This document shows positions 13,250 through 25,235 of a stretch of 64,000 nt of DNA, in pieces. Source of the DNA: Bryum argenteum (lineage: Eukaryota; Streptophyta; Bryopsida; Bryales; Bryaceae). The stretch is from assembly GCA_037043015.1 (NCBI GenBank), contig CM073327.1, forward strand, positions 10,460,727 to 10,524,726, in the 5' to 3' direction. Each line of letters starts with the position of its first letter. Positions within the stretch are counted from its first letter, which is position 1. A program made the position numbers and the translations under genes. Under the pieces are notes generated by a model. That model was not told the origin of the DNA. It saw only the letters and a program-made list of their open reading frames with translations, and did not search any database.

Positions 13250-16200
13250 AAAGGTGAGTCATTTGGAGATGATCATGTGTCATTTGACATCCATTCATAT
13301 GCAGTTCTGCTTGTATTTGTGAATTATCAGCCATCCAGTCATTTGCTGACGGCATAAGTTACAAAGTTTTGATTGAAATACTTTCTTCGTAAATTTTCGA
13401 CAGAGGACTGAACCATTTTTGTTACCATATGTGAAGTCATAATCAATCAATGTAATATGTGCCATTTCGAAATGAGAGTCATGCGAATTCATGCTGTTAT
13501 GTGTCAGATATCAACCGTGAAACTTAGCCATAAGCTACGAAATCTCTGAAATAGTAGCTTTCATCAGTTCGTTTCCTATAGTGATATGAACCAACTTTCT
13601 TTCCTTATCTTAAGATTTCATGTATTTCGACGTGCAGAATGTATGTGGTTTTCGTCATAAAAATCGAGGTAAAGCATTGTTGAATCTTGGACAGTTGTCG
13701 AATTTATTCCGTTTTCTTTGACTGATCAATGAAAGAATGGTTGTTTCCATTATGTAGGAAGATGCATTGAAAAAATGAGGCATATAAGGATTATTGAGGG
13801 TACCACATGCGAACACAGTAGAGGATGTGGTGGAGTTTATGGAGACGAAGTGGCCGTTGGTCCCTGATCCACACTCATTGTTGGTGTCTTCAAAGGGTGA
13901 AGCCACTTTTACGATGGTGCGAGACTCGTCTTGGAAGACCATTTACTCATGTTCACAATACTTTCTGTTGTTGCACTATCTAAAAATCCCTTCACACAAG
14001 GCATTCTTTTTTTCGAAAATTCCCATTGGAAAGATTTACAGATGTTGTTGTGGCCTTTCAGGAAGAGAATAGAAATCTACCGAATATCTTCTGTCATGGA
14101 ACGCATAGACGATTTGTTTGCAGCTGTAGCAACAAATTATTAGACAGTGAGCACTCCTCCAACTTCATCTTAACATGCTTGTCTTTCTGTTCATTACTTC
14201 ATATTTTTTTTTTGTTTTTAAAAAGCTCATTTTTTTTTTGTTATTAAAAAGTTCTCATGTTGAGATTGTTCAGCAGCAAATTGGAGAGAAGTTAATTCTC
14301 TTCAACCATAATATGAACTGGAGCCGAGAGAAGGACTTCAGGAAGGTGATCATCTCTTACATTCAAAAGTGAATTTGTGCTCTAGGATATAACGTTCATG
14401 TATACTTGAAACATTATCGTCTTCAACTGTTCAATTTAATTATAGTAGGTAAACGGCATATAACCTTCCGTATTTTGACAAATTCTCTAAGTCTTCAGAG
14501 CATTCTGGTTTTTGACAGAGGAACGCTGTACCATCCGTTCCAACTAGCTACAGTTTACTGTTTGTTACCCTTCACACCGACCGCTCAGTGGATGCGCAAC
14601 TAGCGGTTGTGGACAGTGCTACATGAAGCAAAGGATGAGATTGTTACTGTTGTCATCATAAAACCGCTAGGAGAGCGAGTCCAGTATTCCGGTAAGATAT
14701 AAACTTTTCAAAGGTGCTGATGAGCACTTTTTTTCTTTCGTTATCACACTCTTCTTCAATCCATGTGGATTCTAAAATGTTTTGAGGTCCAGATATCTTA
14801 CAGAACATCCTGAGAAATGCGAGGTCCACCGGATCGATCGACTTGACCTCATTATAGAATGATCCATCACCCGTCAACTCATGTACGATTTGGAAGGTGT
14901 CACAGCCAGAGACAGTACTGCTCGTCGATTACCTCATTCTGCGGAGGTATAGATTCTGGTAAGCCCACTTATATCATAGGCATATCTTGAAAACTGTGTA
15001 TGGAGAACAACACATGTTTAATGTAGTCTGGTTGTCGTAAAACATATGATGCTACCGACAAAAACAAATAATCATTGTGATTCTTAATTCTCAGCATACA
15101 ATCAGTCGCAATGGCTGCTGTAGATTCATGAAAGTTGGATCTTCATGCTTCACATTGTAAGTTCAAGTAAAAAAGTACCAGATTTTCTTGCTAGCAGGTT
15201 AAGAATTTGTCAGAACCTCATCTGACAAAGGCTGTGAATGTAGGGTTTTTGGCAATTGTGAAGACTATAATGGCTTCTGGAACCAACAGTGTACAAAGAA
15301 TGGTACCAGTTTGTAATAGATAGGGTGATTTGAGCATTCATCGTCTCCATCCACGTAGACAGCAACTAACAAAGGCGATTTTTTTTTTTTTTTGACAAAT
15401 GACAGTAAAGAAGCATTTAATAAGTGCCAAATTTAACACTTCTATGACTTTGAAGAATGGGCATTGCAAAGGGGAAGGGGGGTCGCTACTGTAAACCACC
15501 ATTTTTGCTTCTCTTACTGGTCACATGTAAGGATATCTTCTCATATTGCATCTTCAATTTTTGCTTAAGCACCTTTTCTAAAACTTGATAATCAGTATGT
15601 ACAAGGTAGGTTCCCATGTGGATTCAAATTAGAAAGTAGGGTTTCCGACATTTTATTTTAAATATGCATGAATTGATGTACGTACGTAATTGCTGGTTTT
15701 CAATTACAACAAGCCTTACAATGTTGCAAATGTGGACGGGGAAAGGAGCAAGGACTCGGGTTTGAAGTCGCAATATAACGGTACGCAAAGTAGTCATTTT
15801 TCAGAGAGCATGGAATTCGGCAATCTTGTGTATGTTGAATTGTACTTCTTTTGAGATATACAGAGTATTTGGAACAGCACCTCCTGTTAGCATAGCCTCA
15901 GAATTACGTACAGACATGAACTAGTCATCAATTGTTGTCGTTGCATCATGAAAGCGTACAAATTATAGATTTCAGCAACTGTATTTTCATCCCACTTTTG
16001 TTCTATGGCACATAAAGATGCATTCTAAATAAAGCAAACAATACAAAACTTGAGAACGTTAATTGGTGGACAGAACAGTATTAGATGTGGGACCATAAAT
16101 GGTTGTTTAATGGTTTAGACATTGCCATTAATGTCTTCAACGTAGAGTATAAATTACAGTGGATACAGTAAATAGAATATGTAGGAATTTTAAATATCTA

Positions 16201-16650
16201 AATTGTATAAAATGAATTGCCCTAGTAAATCTAAACGGATGACAGTTTACTTGTACATGATTAAGAACAATTACAAATATTATTTTTTCCTTCACTAGAT
16301 TTGTTACCTAAAATCGCTCACATACAATGTCAAAACGAATTACCGATCTGATATTTACAATAGTAAATAATGGTTTCTAACTACAAAAATTTACATCATT
16401 GGTTCTGTTAATTTTGGCAAGCTACAAATTCTACTTTTCAAGTATCCTCGAAGTAAAACCAGCCCTGTAAATCTGCGAGTCTTCAGAAACGATCCCTTTC
16501 ACCAGATCCACGTTGGATCCATTTTGGACTACTTGCACAGAAATTGACAAAAAATTGTCAGAAACTTTATTAAACACCGAAATGACAGCAAAGGAGCTGA
16601 ACAATGGTGTGGTTGTCAATTAGGACAATTTTCTGTCAACTATTAGTCAT
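13250..16650. other. 3' non-coding part of the CACTA element
   Basis: This is 3.4 kb without a supported gene. Short open frames at 13,794-14,143 (VEDVVEFMETKWPLVPD) and 14,230-14,370 look protein-like in composition but match nothing I know. The last 700 bp before the terminus contain repeated short GACAG/CTGTC words, as expected for CACTA subterminal repeats, but I cannot define a clear unit. Confidence 0.4.
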
Positions 16651-16674
16651 CCAGACACCCATTTCCTTGTAGTG
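16651..16674 (-). repeat. Right terminal inverted repeat of the CACTA element
   Basis: Read on the minus strand the end begins CACTACAAGGAAATGGG. Plant CACTA ends commonly begin CACTACAAGAAA, so this is a good match. The partner terminus is off the window. Confidence 0.65.
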
Positions 16675-16714
16675 AACCCGCATACAAACCGAGTGGCAGA
16701 TTCATGGTGAGAAC

Positions 16715-16939
16715 ATGGAGTACAGAAAAGAAAGAGATCGCATTGAAGGATTTGAAGCCGAGTATAAATAGAAGGCTTTATTTCACCAAGGAGGATTTGT
16801 ATCAGCTATCCAAAGCTTAGCTGCAGCCATCACTCTCTCAGCAACCAGACAAGCTTCAACTCCTCCACGTCAATCTGCTGATCCACCTCTTGGACCAGAA
16901 GCACGCACTCACGCTGCAGATGCCAATTCTGGACACTAG
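16715..16939 (+). pseudogene. Possible Harbinger ORF1 (Myb/SANT-type) C-terminal fragment
   Basis: The frame opens at MEYRKERDRIEGFEAEYK, meets one in-frame TAG, and continues through ALFHQGGFVSAIQSLAAAIT into a Thr/Ser/Pro-rich tail and a TAG stop. A charged helix followed by an Ala-rich helix is seen at the C-terminus of Myb/SANT-like ORF1 proteins of PIF/Harbinger elements, and the DDE gene lies just downstream on the other strand. No Myb domain itself is visible, so this is inference. Confidence 0.35.
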
Positions 16940-17262
16940 CTTAATCCTTTCTTCATGTGCCTTCAACAAAGATACATTGTTATAGTTAGTCCTAACTAGC
17001 AAGGATGTGTGAAGTTGCATAGATACCAAATTTTCATAGAGGATCTATATATGTTTCAAAAATTGACGAAAAATAAAATATATTAGAGTATGAAAAGTTG
17101 CATTGCTTCTTGGATTTGCATAAAAACTTTCATTTGCTCATTTACAATATGAAAAAGAAGTAGAGTAGGATGTTAGAGATGCATTGGCTAAGTAAGCAGC
17201 TAGGTCGACAAACGACATGAGATTTGAAGTAAAGAAAAGCACATGGAGTATAGAAACATACC

Positions 17263-18200
17263 TTATGGAAGATGACGATGTGTTGTTAAATAGGCACCAA
17301 GTTGTGATTTTTTATCTTCGGCTTCATCTGTATTGATATTTGTCACACCTCCACGCTGAAACTCTAGCATAGGATCATCCGCCTCGTGTACCGATAGTCC
17401 TTCATCTTCCAGCATCTTTAACAAAAGCTCAATGTCTACTTGTGCTTGCCCGAATAAGAGATTATAAATGAGACAACATGCAACAATCACATCCGGGATA
17501 AATGTCACGTGAAGGTCGGTTTTCATGCCAAGGTAAAAGCGGGTAGCCTTTATCGCCTATGAGGTATGGACTAAAACCTTGCTCAGAATACCGAGTATCA
17601 AAGAGATTTTGGTAAATAGCTCGATGGTACAGAGCAGATCTTTTCAAAACTTTGACATCATAGGTCGAACCCGGCATGCCAACGGCCACATCCAAAAACC
17701 TCCAATGCACATCCACCACGGCCTGACATTGTATGGCATAGCCTGAAGTTTTGAAATAAAAATAATCTTCTTGATTTCAAGAGGGCTTACGGATTTGAAA
17801 ATGTGTACCATCTATTGCTCCCACAATGCCAGGAAGACCACAATGAGCCTCAAAATCACGCATACAAACAACCATGAGCTCTCCCACAGGCCACTCAATT
17901 TGTTGCCTAAAAACTAGATTGATCGCTCTTATAACTTCACGTAGCATCTCACTCACGGTAATAATTCCTACTGCAAAGCTCTCAGAACATTGCCCAAGAC
18001 TAGCCCCTTGTGCTAACTTGTAAATCGAACACCAAACACGAACGATGACAAGAATTCATCTGCGATACGGAGTATCTTGTTTCACTACATGGGGCGATAA
18101 CAAGCTAGCAAATGAATCCTTAAAATAATAGTTTTGGACATCGTAAAATTCTTGATCCACCTTGCGTCATTGAATTGTGTCATGACAAAATGACTGAACC
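17263..18200 (-). pseudogene. PIF/Harbinger (HARBI1-like) DDE transposase, deleted
   Basis: Reading on the minus strand, the region around 18,050-17,780 has the family signature GLPGIVGAIDGTHFQI, which carries the first catalytic Asp. Then VDVHWRFLDVAVGMPGSTYD (17,719-17,640) and GDKGYPLLPW (about 17,530) carry the second Asp region. The protein then jumps directly to VIVACCLIYNLLF and an acidic C-terminus, in another frame. Family members have roughly 50 residues between these points, including the third catalytic residue (Glu of an ERAFG-like motif). Here that part is missing. The upstream part (18,200-18,050) is frameshifted. It cannot be an active nuclease. Confidence 0.8.
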
Positions 18201-18209
18201 AAGTTGTGA

Positions 18210-18452
18210 TCGGAGAACCACCCACCAACTAAGATCTTTGGGAAGCAATAAACCAGCATTGGAAACGCGATAATCATGCAACATAGTTGCTAAAAGTTCC
18301 GCCTTTGCTATATTGCGGTCACCCAGCAACCGAGAACATTCTTCGCCATGGTCATCCTCACATCTCTCTTCTTCCGGAAACATGATAGTAGCAGCACTAT
18401 GCAAGAGCACAAGATAAAAAGAGAGAAGAGATAAGGAAGTAGTGCACGACAT
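18210..18452 (-). pseudogene. Upstream open frame next to the Harbinger gene
   Basis: A 90-codon frame contains an acidic segment (FPEEERCEDDHGEE) and RNIAKAELLATMLHDYR. Its position and strand suggest the N-terminal part of the Harbinger transposase or its leader. I recognise no domain. Confidence 0.3.
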
Positions 18453-18460
18453 ACCTACTC

Positions 18461-20032
18461 TTACACCGTAAGGGATTCCAAATAAACTTGATCAACCCGA
18501 TCGCGTACACAAATGCACACAAATGAAGAGAAGGTGAAGAGGCAGGGCGGAAGAACTAAAAAAACAAACAATGCGAGTACAATTTCTCCTCCCATAGCGG
18601 TACAAGTAATATGACGACACCCTTTCTGCAAACAAAACAAAATGTGCTGGTTCTCCAAACCTCCGTCTAGACCATTACGTCAGCTTATCATCCGACACTT
18701 CATCCATCCAATGTTTATTTGTCTCAGAGTGTAGATAGATTCATGAAGGTACGCTTTTCAAAGAAATGGAGGCTCCTGTTCATTTATATGAACCTTCAGG
18801 TGCGTACAGACCCTTAGTACCGTAGGTATTGCTTGCTTTTGTTACTCCCAGTTCTGCTTCCATGTGCTAGTACATATGTCTTGTGTTGTACATGTTCAAT
18901 AATCCAACATCAAATTAGTGAAACAAGAAATTCTACTACAAATAAATTAAGTTCATTTTCTAAAGTTTCACAAGCTATATACAATTCCTTATTACCAAAC
19001 ATCAATAAATTGATAACACTAAGAACTGTAGTATACATGTTGAACATTTTCCTTTGAGTAGCATACAAGGTAATTCTACAACCATGTGTTCAGTTGACAA
19101 TGTTGACATCTATGAAGACATCTTTGGAGACATCATTGTTGACATTTGTGAAGACATCTTTCGAGTTTCATCCACAACAAATCAACTATAGCATGTTTTA
19201 GATTTTTCTCCATAACAAATCAGCTACAGCACGTTCTAGACTTTTCTCCACAACAAATCTCCACAAGTTGTAGAGTTTCTTCCACAACAATACCTGATAA
19301 CAACAATAACATCTTCACTTCTATCCACTTAGAAAGCAAAAGAGGAACCTTCTTGGAAACATTGCATACTTATCTCTCAAGTAGTGCATGCTCCATGGCT
19401 CTCTCTACAACTAGTTTAGTTTATAATCATTTGAAAACCTCTACACACTAAACTCTAACCTCTTAAAAAAATGAAGGCAAAACCACAAAAATAAGCTTTT
19501 TGCAATCTCTACTTCCACTTTAAGGTCTCATGACTTAAGTATGGCGGAGGCAACAAACCACCTTTGTTCATCCAATTCACTAGATGTAAATCATCCTCAT
19601 CGATGTTATCTTAGACATTTCAAGGACGTCATTAAGAGAAAGTTGGATATCATCCTCATCGATGTTATCTTAGACATTTCATGGACGTCATTAAGAGAAA
19701 GTTGGATATCATCATTAATATCTTTCCAAACGTTCCAAGCTTGGCTATTGATAGTAATTTTTATACTTACATAACTTAAAGACTTTACTTACCTAGAAAT
19801 CTCGCTTTTCCTAAAAGAATAACTTGTGTATAAATGTGTAAAATGAGATTTACAAGTTTTTGATCAATCAAATTTTGATATAAGCACAATCTTTTGTTTT
19901 AGGCAAACAAAACATCTGACACTTGCGACAAAATGCTTAAAGTATATTTAAAATGAAATAAGATGTTTTTGAAAGTATGAGCTTCATAAAATTAAAATTT
20001 GTAATGAACATTATGAAAGTTTGATAATTGGT
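18461..20032. other. AT-rich intergenic DNA with GACATCT-type repeats
   Basis: I see no gene. Positions 19,090-19,310 contain degenerate repeats of GAAGACATCTTT and of CTCCACAACAAATC. A similar GACATCT-rich patch recurs at about 21,115-21,395, beyond the MITE-like element. Confidence 0.55.
19592..19709. repeat. 59-bp tandem duplication
   Basis: Two adjacent copies (19,592-19,650 and 19,651-19,709), each starting CATCCTCATCGATGTTATC, differ by one base (CAAGG against CATGG). Confidence 0.9.
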
Positions 20033-20647
20033 GGGTGAGAGCACACTAGGGTGGCACACTTACGGCCACCAAAAAGTAGTAAAAAGTTTAAAGATTTTTT
20101 AACATTATTTGGTGAAAGTCGATCCTATAAAAACATTGTATGCAATTTAAACATCATGTCCTTATAAGTTAGTCCTTGATGTACTAGAATTAGTGAATGA
20201 AGTTGAAAAAAAAAATTTGCTAGACTAATTTATGTTATGTAAAAGGTTTAGCACTTTGACAACAAAAATCATATAATACATTTTCATTTTTTCAATGTAA
20301 CAACCTGTCCGAAAGCATTTAAGATGCTCTCAAGCACTTAGAAATTTGGTTGGTACTATCTTTTTTATAAGAAATGATTTTTGTACTTGTGTGGATTTTT
20401 GGCAATGTGTACCAAGACTATAAATGATTCTATAATGCAGAAAAGAAACCTTTTACATATAGGTCCCTAAAATTTTGGAACAAAGGACAATTGGCTATCA
20501 AATTTTACTAATTTTCTCACCATAAAATATATAAAAAACTAGTACTTAACTATTAAGAGCCCTACTAAATTGGTCATTGAAAAATATTTTTTGTCACAAA
20601 ATAAAAACATAATGTACTACTTCGTCCAACCTAGTGTGCTCTCACCC
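20033..20647. mobile_element. MITE-like element with terminal inverted repeats
   Basis: GGGTGAGAGCACACTAGG at the left end is repeated exactly, inverted, as CCTAGTGTGCTCTCACCC at the right end; the match can be carried a few bases further with one mismatch. The 615-bp AT-rich interior has no coding capacity. Size, AT-richness and inverted ends fit a MITE. I could not see a clear target-site duplication, so the superfamily is undetermined. Confidence 0.65.
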
Positions 20648-21425
20648 CTATGGATGTTTGCACACTGTCGTTTACCAACTTGTTGTCAAAATGCAAAACT
20701 TTGTCTTCTTTTTAATCTTTAAAAAAATCATGAATAAAACACGGTGGTAGAAATTTTAAAAAAATTGAACTTGTACAACTAAGTGATGTCGTCTTCCAAT
20801 GTCAAAAAAAGAAATTGAAATAAAAAACATGCAATCCAAATCAATGTTTATGCAAGATATTTATGCCTTTTGTAGTGAAAAAGAACACACAAAAATTTTG
20901 AAAAAGAAAGGAAGGTTGTGAATGGAATTTTTAGCTATAAATTTTTCCAATTTGTGAATATATGAAGAGAAATATGCTCTTTATTTTTCCAAGTTTTTCC
21001 AAATTACTGAAGTTTAAATTTAAAACATACATTACCAAAAACTATTTTCTGATCATTACTTAGATACATTTTTGATGAATATTTAATTGGTAGTGTCCAT
21101 GACATTAGAGATGAGCACTGAAGACATTGGCGTGTTTCGTAGACGTCAAATCGGATGATTTCTCAAACATCTGTTCAGAGACATATATTCATTATTGCAA
21201 TTATAGTTAGTCCGATGTCTATAGAGTAATTAGAGTCAGTCCGCTGTCTACATAATATCTTGCCAACATGGCACTTTTGCGTATACAAGCATGTCTTCTG
21301 AGACATCTACAAAGACATTTGCAAAAACATCCACGTCTCCACGAACATCTTCATGTTGTTGGTATCTCTATGCCCTTCCAAATGTTAAGACATCACGTAA
21401 GACAATAAAATATTCTCGCGCCACG
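20648..21425. other. Non-coding gap between MITE and gypsy element
   Basis: About 780 bp of AT-rich DNA without a gene. The part from 21,115 on holds degenerate GACATCT-like words. Confidence 0.5.
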
Positions 21426-21495
21426 TGTTAGGGGCTGTTTCTAAAGACAACTCCTAACGGTTTTGACTAGGACACTCGACTGGATAATAACGACA
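21426..21495 (-). repeat. 3' LTR stub of the gypsy element
   Basis: About 70 bp starting TGTTAGGGGCTGTTTC match the outer end of the right LTR with about four differences. The match stops abruptly near 21,495, where unrelated internal sequence begins. Most of the 3' LTR and the polypurine tract are therefore missing. Confidence 0.8.
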
Positions 21496-21791
21496 TCTCT
21501 GTTGGGTTTGCCAGTGCGAACTTGTACCAGACATCCATTAACTTCATCGGCTGGTTCGACAGGGTCTTGTAGCGGCCAGACTTCATCCGCAACGGCACCG
21601 GTTGGGCACTTGCCCAGGCCGCCATTTGCCTGCGCAGGGGGTCGGTTTGCTTCGTCAGTGGCATTCGCGTGCTTGAGACCTGTACCCAACAAACCCGAGT
21701 CCGACTCGCCACGAAACGCAACGGCTAACAGCAGATCGGGCGCGCTTCCGGATCGGGCGAAACCCTAGTGGTCTGGCGCGCACTCGTGGAA

Positions 21792-24700
21792 TCACTCGTT
21801 TTCTACTATTGTAGCACTTGCGCTTATGTTTAACCTCAACTGGGCTACTCCTGAGACAAATTGGACCACTCCCGAGACTACTACTTCGGCGCAATGCTCG
21901 CGCAAACCCTCGCACCTCACTATTCTCACTCTCGTGACTACTCTCGCTACTTTCGGGTGCCACATGACGTAGTCCTCCAGGTGGTATTGGGTCGAAGGTT
22001 GTTGGGTACTGGCCCATTGCGCGTGGTTCCACTGCCGGGTGCCATGTTGTGCAGCAGCGTGAAGTCGGTCTTCGTCCAAGCGCTTGAGGTCGAATGTGCG
22101 GGCGGCCAGCACTCGGCGGGGTGTGAAGTTGGCCGGATCTGTCGACCGGCCGGTCGGCACGATATACTTTGTCGGCATGAGAGGGGTGAGGCCATACACG
22201 AGTTGGACGAAGGGTGTATGACCGGTGACCACTTTGTAAGCGGTTCGATAGGCAAACAACACGATGTGTAGTTGAACGTCCCAGTCGTTGCGGTTGTCAT
22301 TGACGAGCTTCCGGAGCATCTGTACAATGACTTTGTTGGTCGACTCCGCCTGTCCGTTGCCTTGTGGGTAATACGTGGTTGATGTGGTATGGCGAAGTAG
22401 GAAATGTTCGGTCAACTTCTGGATTGTCGAGTTGATGAAATGTCCACCCTGGTCGCTGACGAGGTGGAGAGGGCACCCAAAGCGGGTGAGGATAGTTTCA
22501 TAAAGAAACTAAGCAGTTTCCCTGGCAGTATTGCCGCGGAGGGCTCTTGCCTCGACCCATTTGGTGGCATAGTCAGTTGCTACGAGAATATATCGACATG
22601 CAATGTGTCGGGTTTTGTTGACTGGACCGACGAAGTCGAGTCCCCACTTCATAAATGGCTTGGCTGGGAGTTGTGTGACGAGTTTGGTGGTGACTGTCTT
22701 CGGAAGTCCCCCGGATAGTTGACACTAGTGGCAAGTTCAATAGTAATCGACTATGTCCCAAAAAAAGGTCGGCCACCAGTACCCGACATCCAGGTTTTTT
22801 CGGATTGTAATGTCGTGTGAAAAATGGCCGCCCGCATTTCCTTTGTGTAGTTCCCGCAGGATTTGTCGATTCTTCTCGATTGGTAGTACCAGGAGAAGTC
22901 GGTTGTCCTTGCCGAGACAATGGAGTCGTTTGTTGATGAGTTGGTACGGAATCGCCTTGTGAGCCAAGCGTTTGCGTTCTTCCTTCGGCATAGACAGTGG
23001 AAATGTGCCGGTCTGCAGGTAGTCTATGATCGGCTGGGACCAGTCGTGTTTGGCTCCAAACATTTGGGCGTCCGTCGTTTGGTTGGGTATGCCGATGGCG
23101 GGCTCCGCTCCCTCGTTTTGGAATAGTGCGTTGGCAATCCCATGGGTCTTCCCTGGCTTGTAAACCACTGTAAAATTGAACTCGAGAAACAAAAGCAACC
23201 AGCGAGCCAGTCGACCAAACACTTGAGGTTTATTTATCAAATACTACAAGGCGATGTGGTCGACAAAAAACACGAAACGATTTCGAAGGAGGTAATGGCG
23301 GAACTTATTTACCGCATACACCATGGCAAGTGCCTCCTTTTCCGTGGTCGTATAGTTCTTCTCGGCTTTGCTGAGGAGTCGGTAGGCATACGCGATCCTG
23401 TCGGGTTCTGAGCCAGTAGTGCGCCGACCGCAATGTCCAAGGCATCGGTGTGGATGTGGAATTCCAGAGACCAGTCGATACCAATGAGAATCGGGGCGGA
23501 CCGGTAGCGCTCCTTGATATTCGTAAATGCCTCCTCGCATTCGATCGTCCAGTCAAAAGGTTTGTTCTTGTGAGTTAGGCAAGTAATTGGCTCCATGATG
23601 GCTGCATAGTTCTTCATGAAGCAGCACTTGAATTGTGCCAAGCTGTTGAATGTTTGTATAGCCTTGACATCTTTTGGTGCCGGCATGTCGACCAAAGCTT
23701 GGATCTTCTTGGGGTCAAGAAACTTGCCTTCTTTGCCGACTATGTACCCTAGTATTACTCCTAAAGGAGACATAGAAAATACATTTTTCGGGGTTCAAGC
23801 TAACATCGTACTGTCAACAGCGCTCAAACACCAGTCGGAGCTTGGGAAGATGGGAGTCGATGTTGCTGTAGACACTGAAATCATCGAGAAATAATTTCAT
23901 GAAGTCCCCCAGGTACTCTTTCAATACTTGGTTGACGATCCGTTGGTAAGTCGGAGGTGCGTTCTTCAATCCGAAGGGCATCACGACCCATAAATAGGCG
24001 CTCTATTTGGTGATGAAGGCGGTCTTTGGTCGATCTGTCGAGTGGATGCGGACTTGATGGTATCCTGAAAAACAGTCGATAAAGGAGTATGCATCGTACC
24101 CGATAACTGCGTCGAGGACCTCGTCTGTAAAAGAAAGGGGTAGGGATCCTTCTTGGTAGTGGCATTTAAACGGTGAAAATCCATGCAGATGCGGAATTTG
24201 CCGTTTTTCTTGGGAACCACTACAATAGGGGATAACCAAGTCGCATGGTCGACTGGAGCAATGAAACCTGCTGCGAGAAGTCGTTTAAGGTCGTCCTTAA
24301 CTGCTTTGGCGTAATTGGGATTCATTCAGTATCGAGCTTGATGACTTGGTGAGATAGTCGGGTCGAGTTCGATACGGTGTGTCGCTACGTGCTCTGGTAT
24401 GCCCCGGAGGTCGTTGTAGGAGAAGGCGAACACGTCGATGAATTCTTTAAACAAGGCAATCGCGCTTGCCTTCAATTCCGGTCGGATGTTTGTGTTGAGC
24501 TTGAGTAGCTTAGGGTCGGTCGGAGTGCCGACATTGACGAGGTCTAGGCGATCCGCTTTGTTATGGCTCCAATGCGCGATATCCACGTACCGAAGTTTGT
24601 CTTGGATTGGGACGTCGTCGACGGGCATCGTCCCCGGGGCATGATTGATCGTATGCATCCTGTCGTTGTTGTTTACTAACGAAAAGTCGACTGGGTTGGT

Positions 24701-25222
24701 CGGGTCCTGGTTGGCGGTTGTCAGTGCATGGCAGTCGATAGTGCTCAGGGTGTGTAATGTCGGGTTGGAGGCGAACAAAATCTCCTCTTCCTTGTCAGTG
24801 ATGCCGTCGATGAAGTTGTAGCAGATGAGGGCATGGGGTGTAACTGCTTTCATGCCCAATTCGCGATTCATTTTCACCGTTTTTATAGTGCCATTGCCCA
24901 TGATCTGGACTTCATTATTGCCCCAATCGTGGATCACATTGGCATGTTGGAGCCAGGGTAGACCGAGTAGGAGTCGATAGTCGGATTTGACTGTCAAACA
25001 GTCCAGGACGATTAAGGTAACCGTATAAGGAATACTATGGATGTGAATTTTCACATCTCCGATGAGGCCTTTGGGTATTGCTAGGGTGCCATTTGCCATT
25101 TTGAGATTGAATGGCACCGGAGATGGTTTTGGTAAACCTAGGCGGCGACGTTTGTCCTCGGTGATGATGTTGAGACCCGATCCTTCGTCGATGAAGACAT
25201 CATCGACTATGTTTTTGCCCAC
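21792..25222 (-). pseudogene. Gypsy pol: protease, RT, RNase H, integrase
   Basis: Protease (25,222-about 24,700) shows FIDEGSGLNII, a variant of the DSG active site, and LLLGLPWLQ. Reverse transcriptase (about 24,325-23,550) shows SPIVVVPKKNGKFRICMDF, YSFIDCFSGYHQV and the catalytic LFLDDFSVYS. RNase H shows FHIHTDALDIAVGALLAQ and KAEKNYTTTEKEALA. Integrase has the zinc region HKGNAGGHFSHD, then the acidic triad in [18 protein letters not shown] and YYPQGNGQAESTNK. A frameshift interrupts the RT near 24,170, another breaks RNase H near 23,400, and a TAG stop lies between the first two integrase aspartates (about 22,523). The C-terminus is truncated before the LTR stub. Confidence 0.88.
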
Positions 25223-25235
25223 GGCAACCGATATC

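Larger units (their letters stand above)
1..16674. mobile_element. CACTA (En/Spm) DNA transposon, left end outside window
   Basis: The element is defined by two divergently transcribed genes typical of CACTA transposons: a Transposase_24 (TNP1-like) gene on the minus strand and a TNP2-type transposase with DUF4218 and DUF4216 regions on the plus strand. The right boundary is placed at a TAGTG terminus preceded by TTCCTTG, which read inward is CACTACAAGGAAATGGG, the usual form of plant CACTA ends. The three bases after it (AAC) would be the target-site duplication. No left terminus is visible, so the element is longer than 16.6 kb. Frameshifts and stops in both genes show that it is no longer autonomous. 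The family assignment is strong; the exact right end is an inference. Confidence 0.8.

Noticed and set aside
21861..22271. Plus-strand open frames within the gypsy element
   Set aside because: They are antisense to clear integrase coding sequence and show no family motif.
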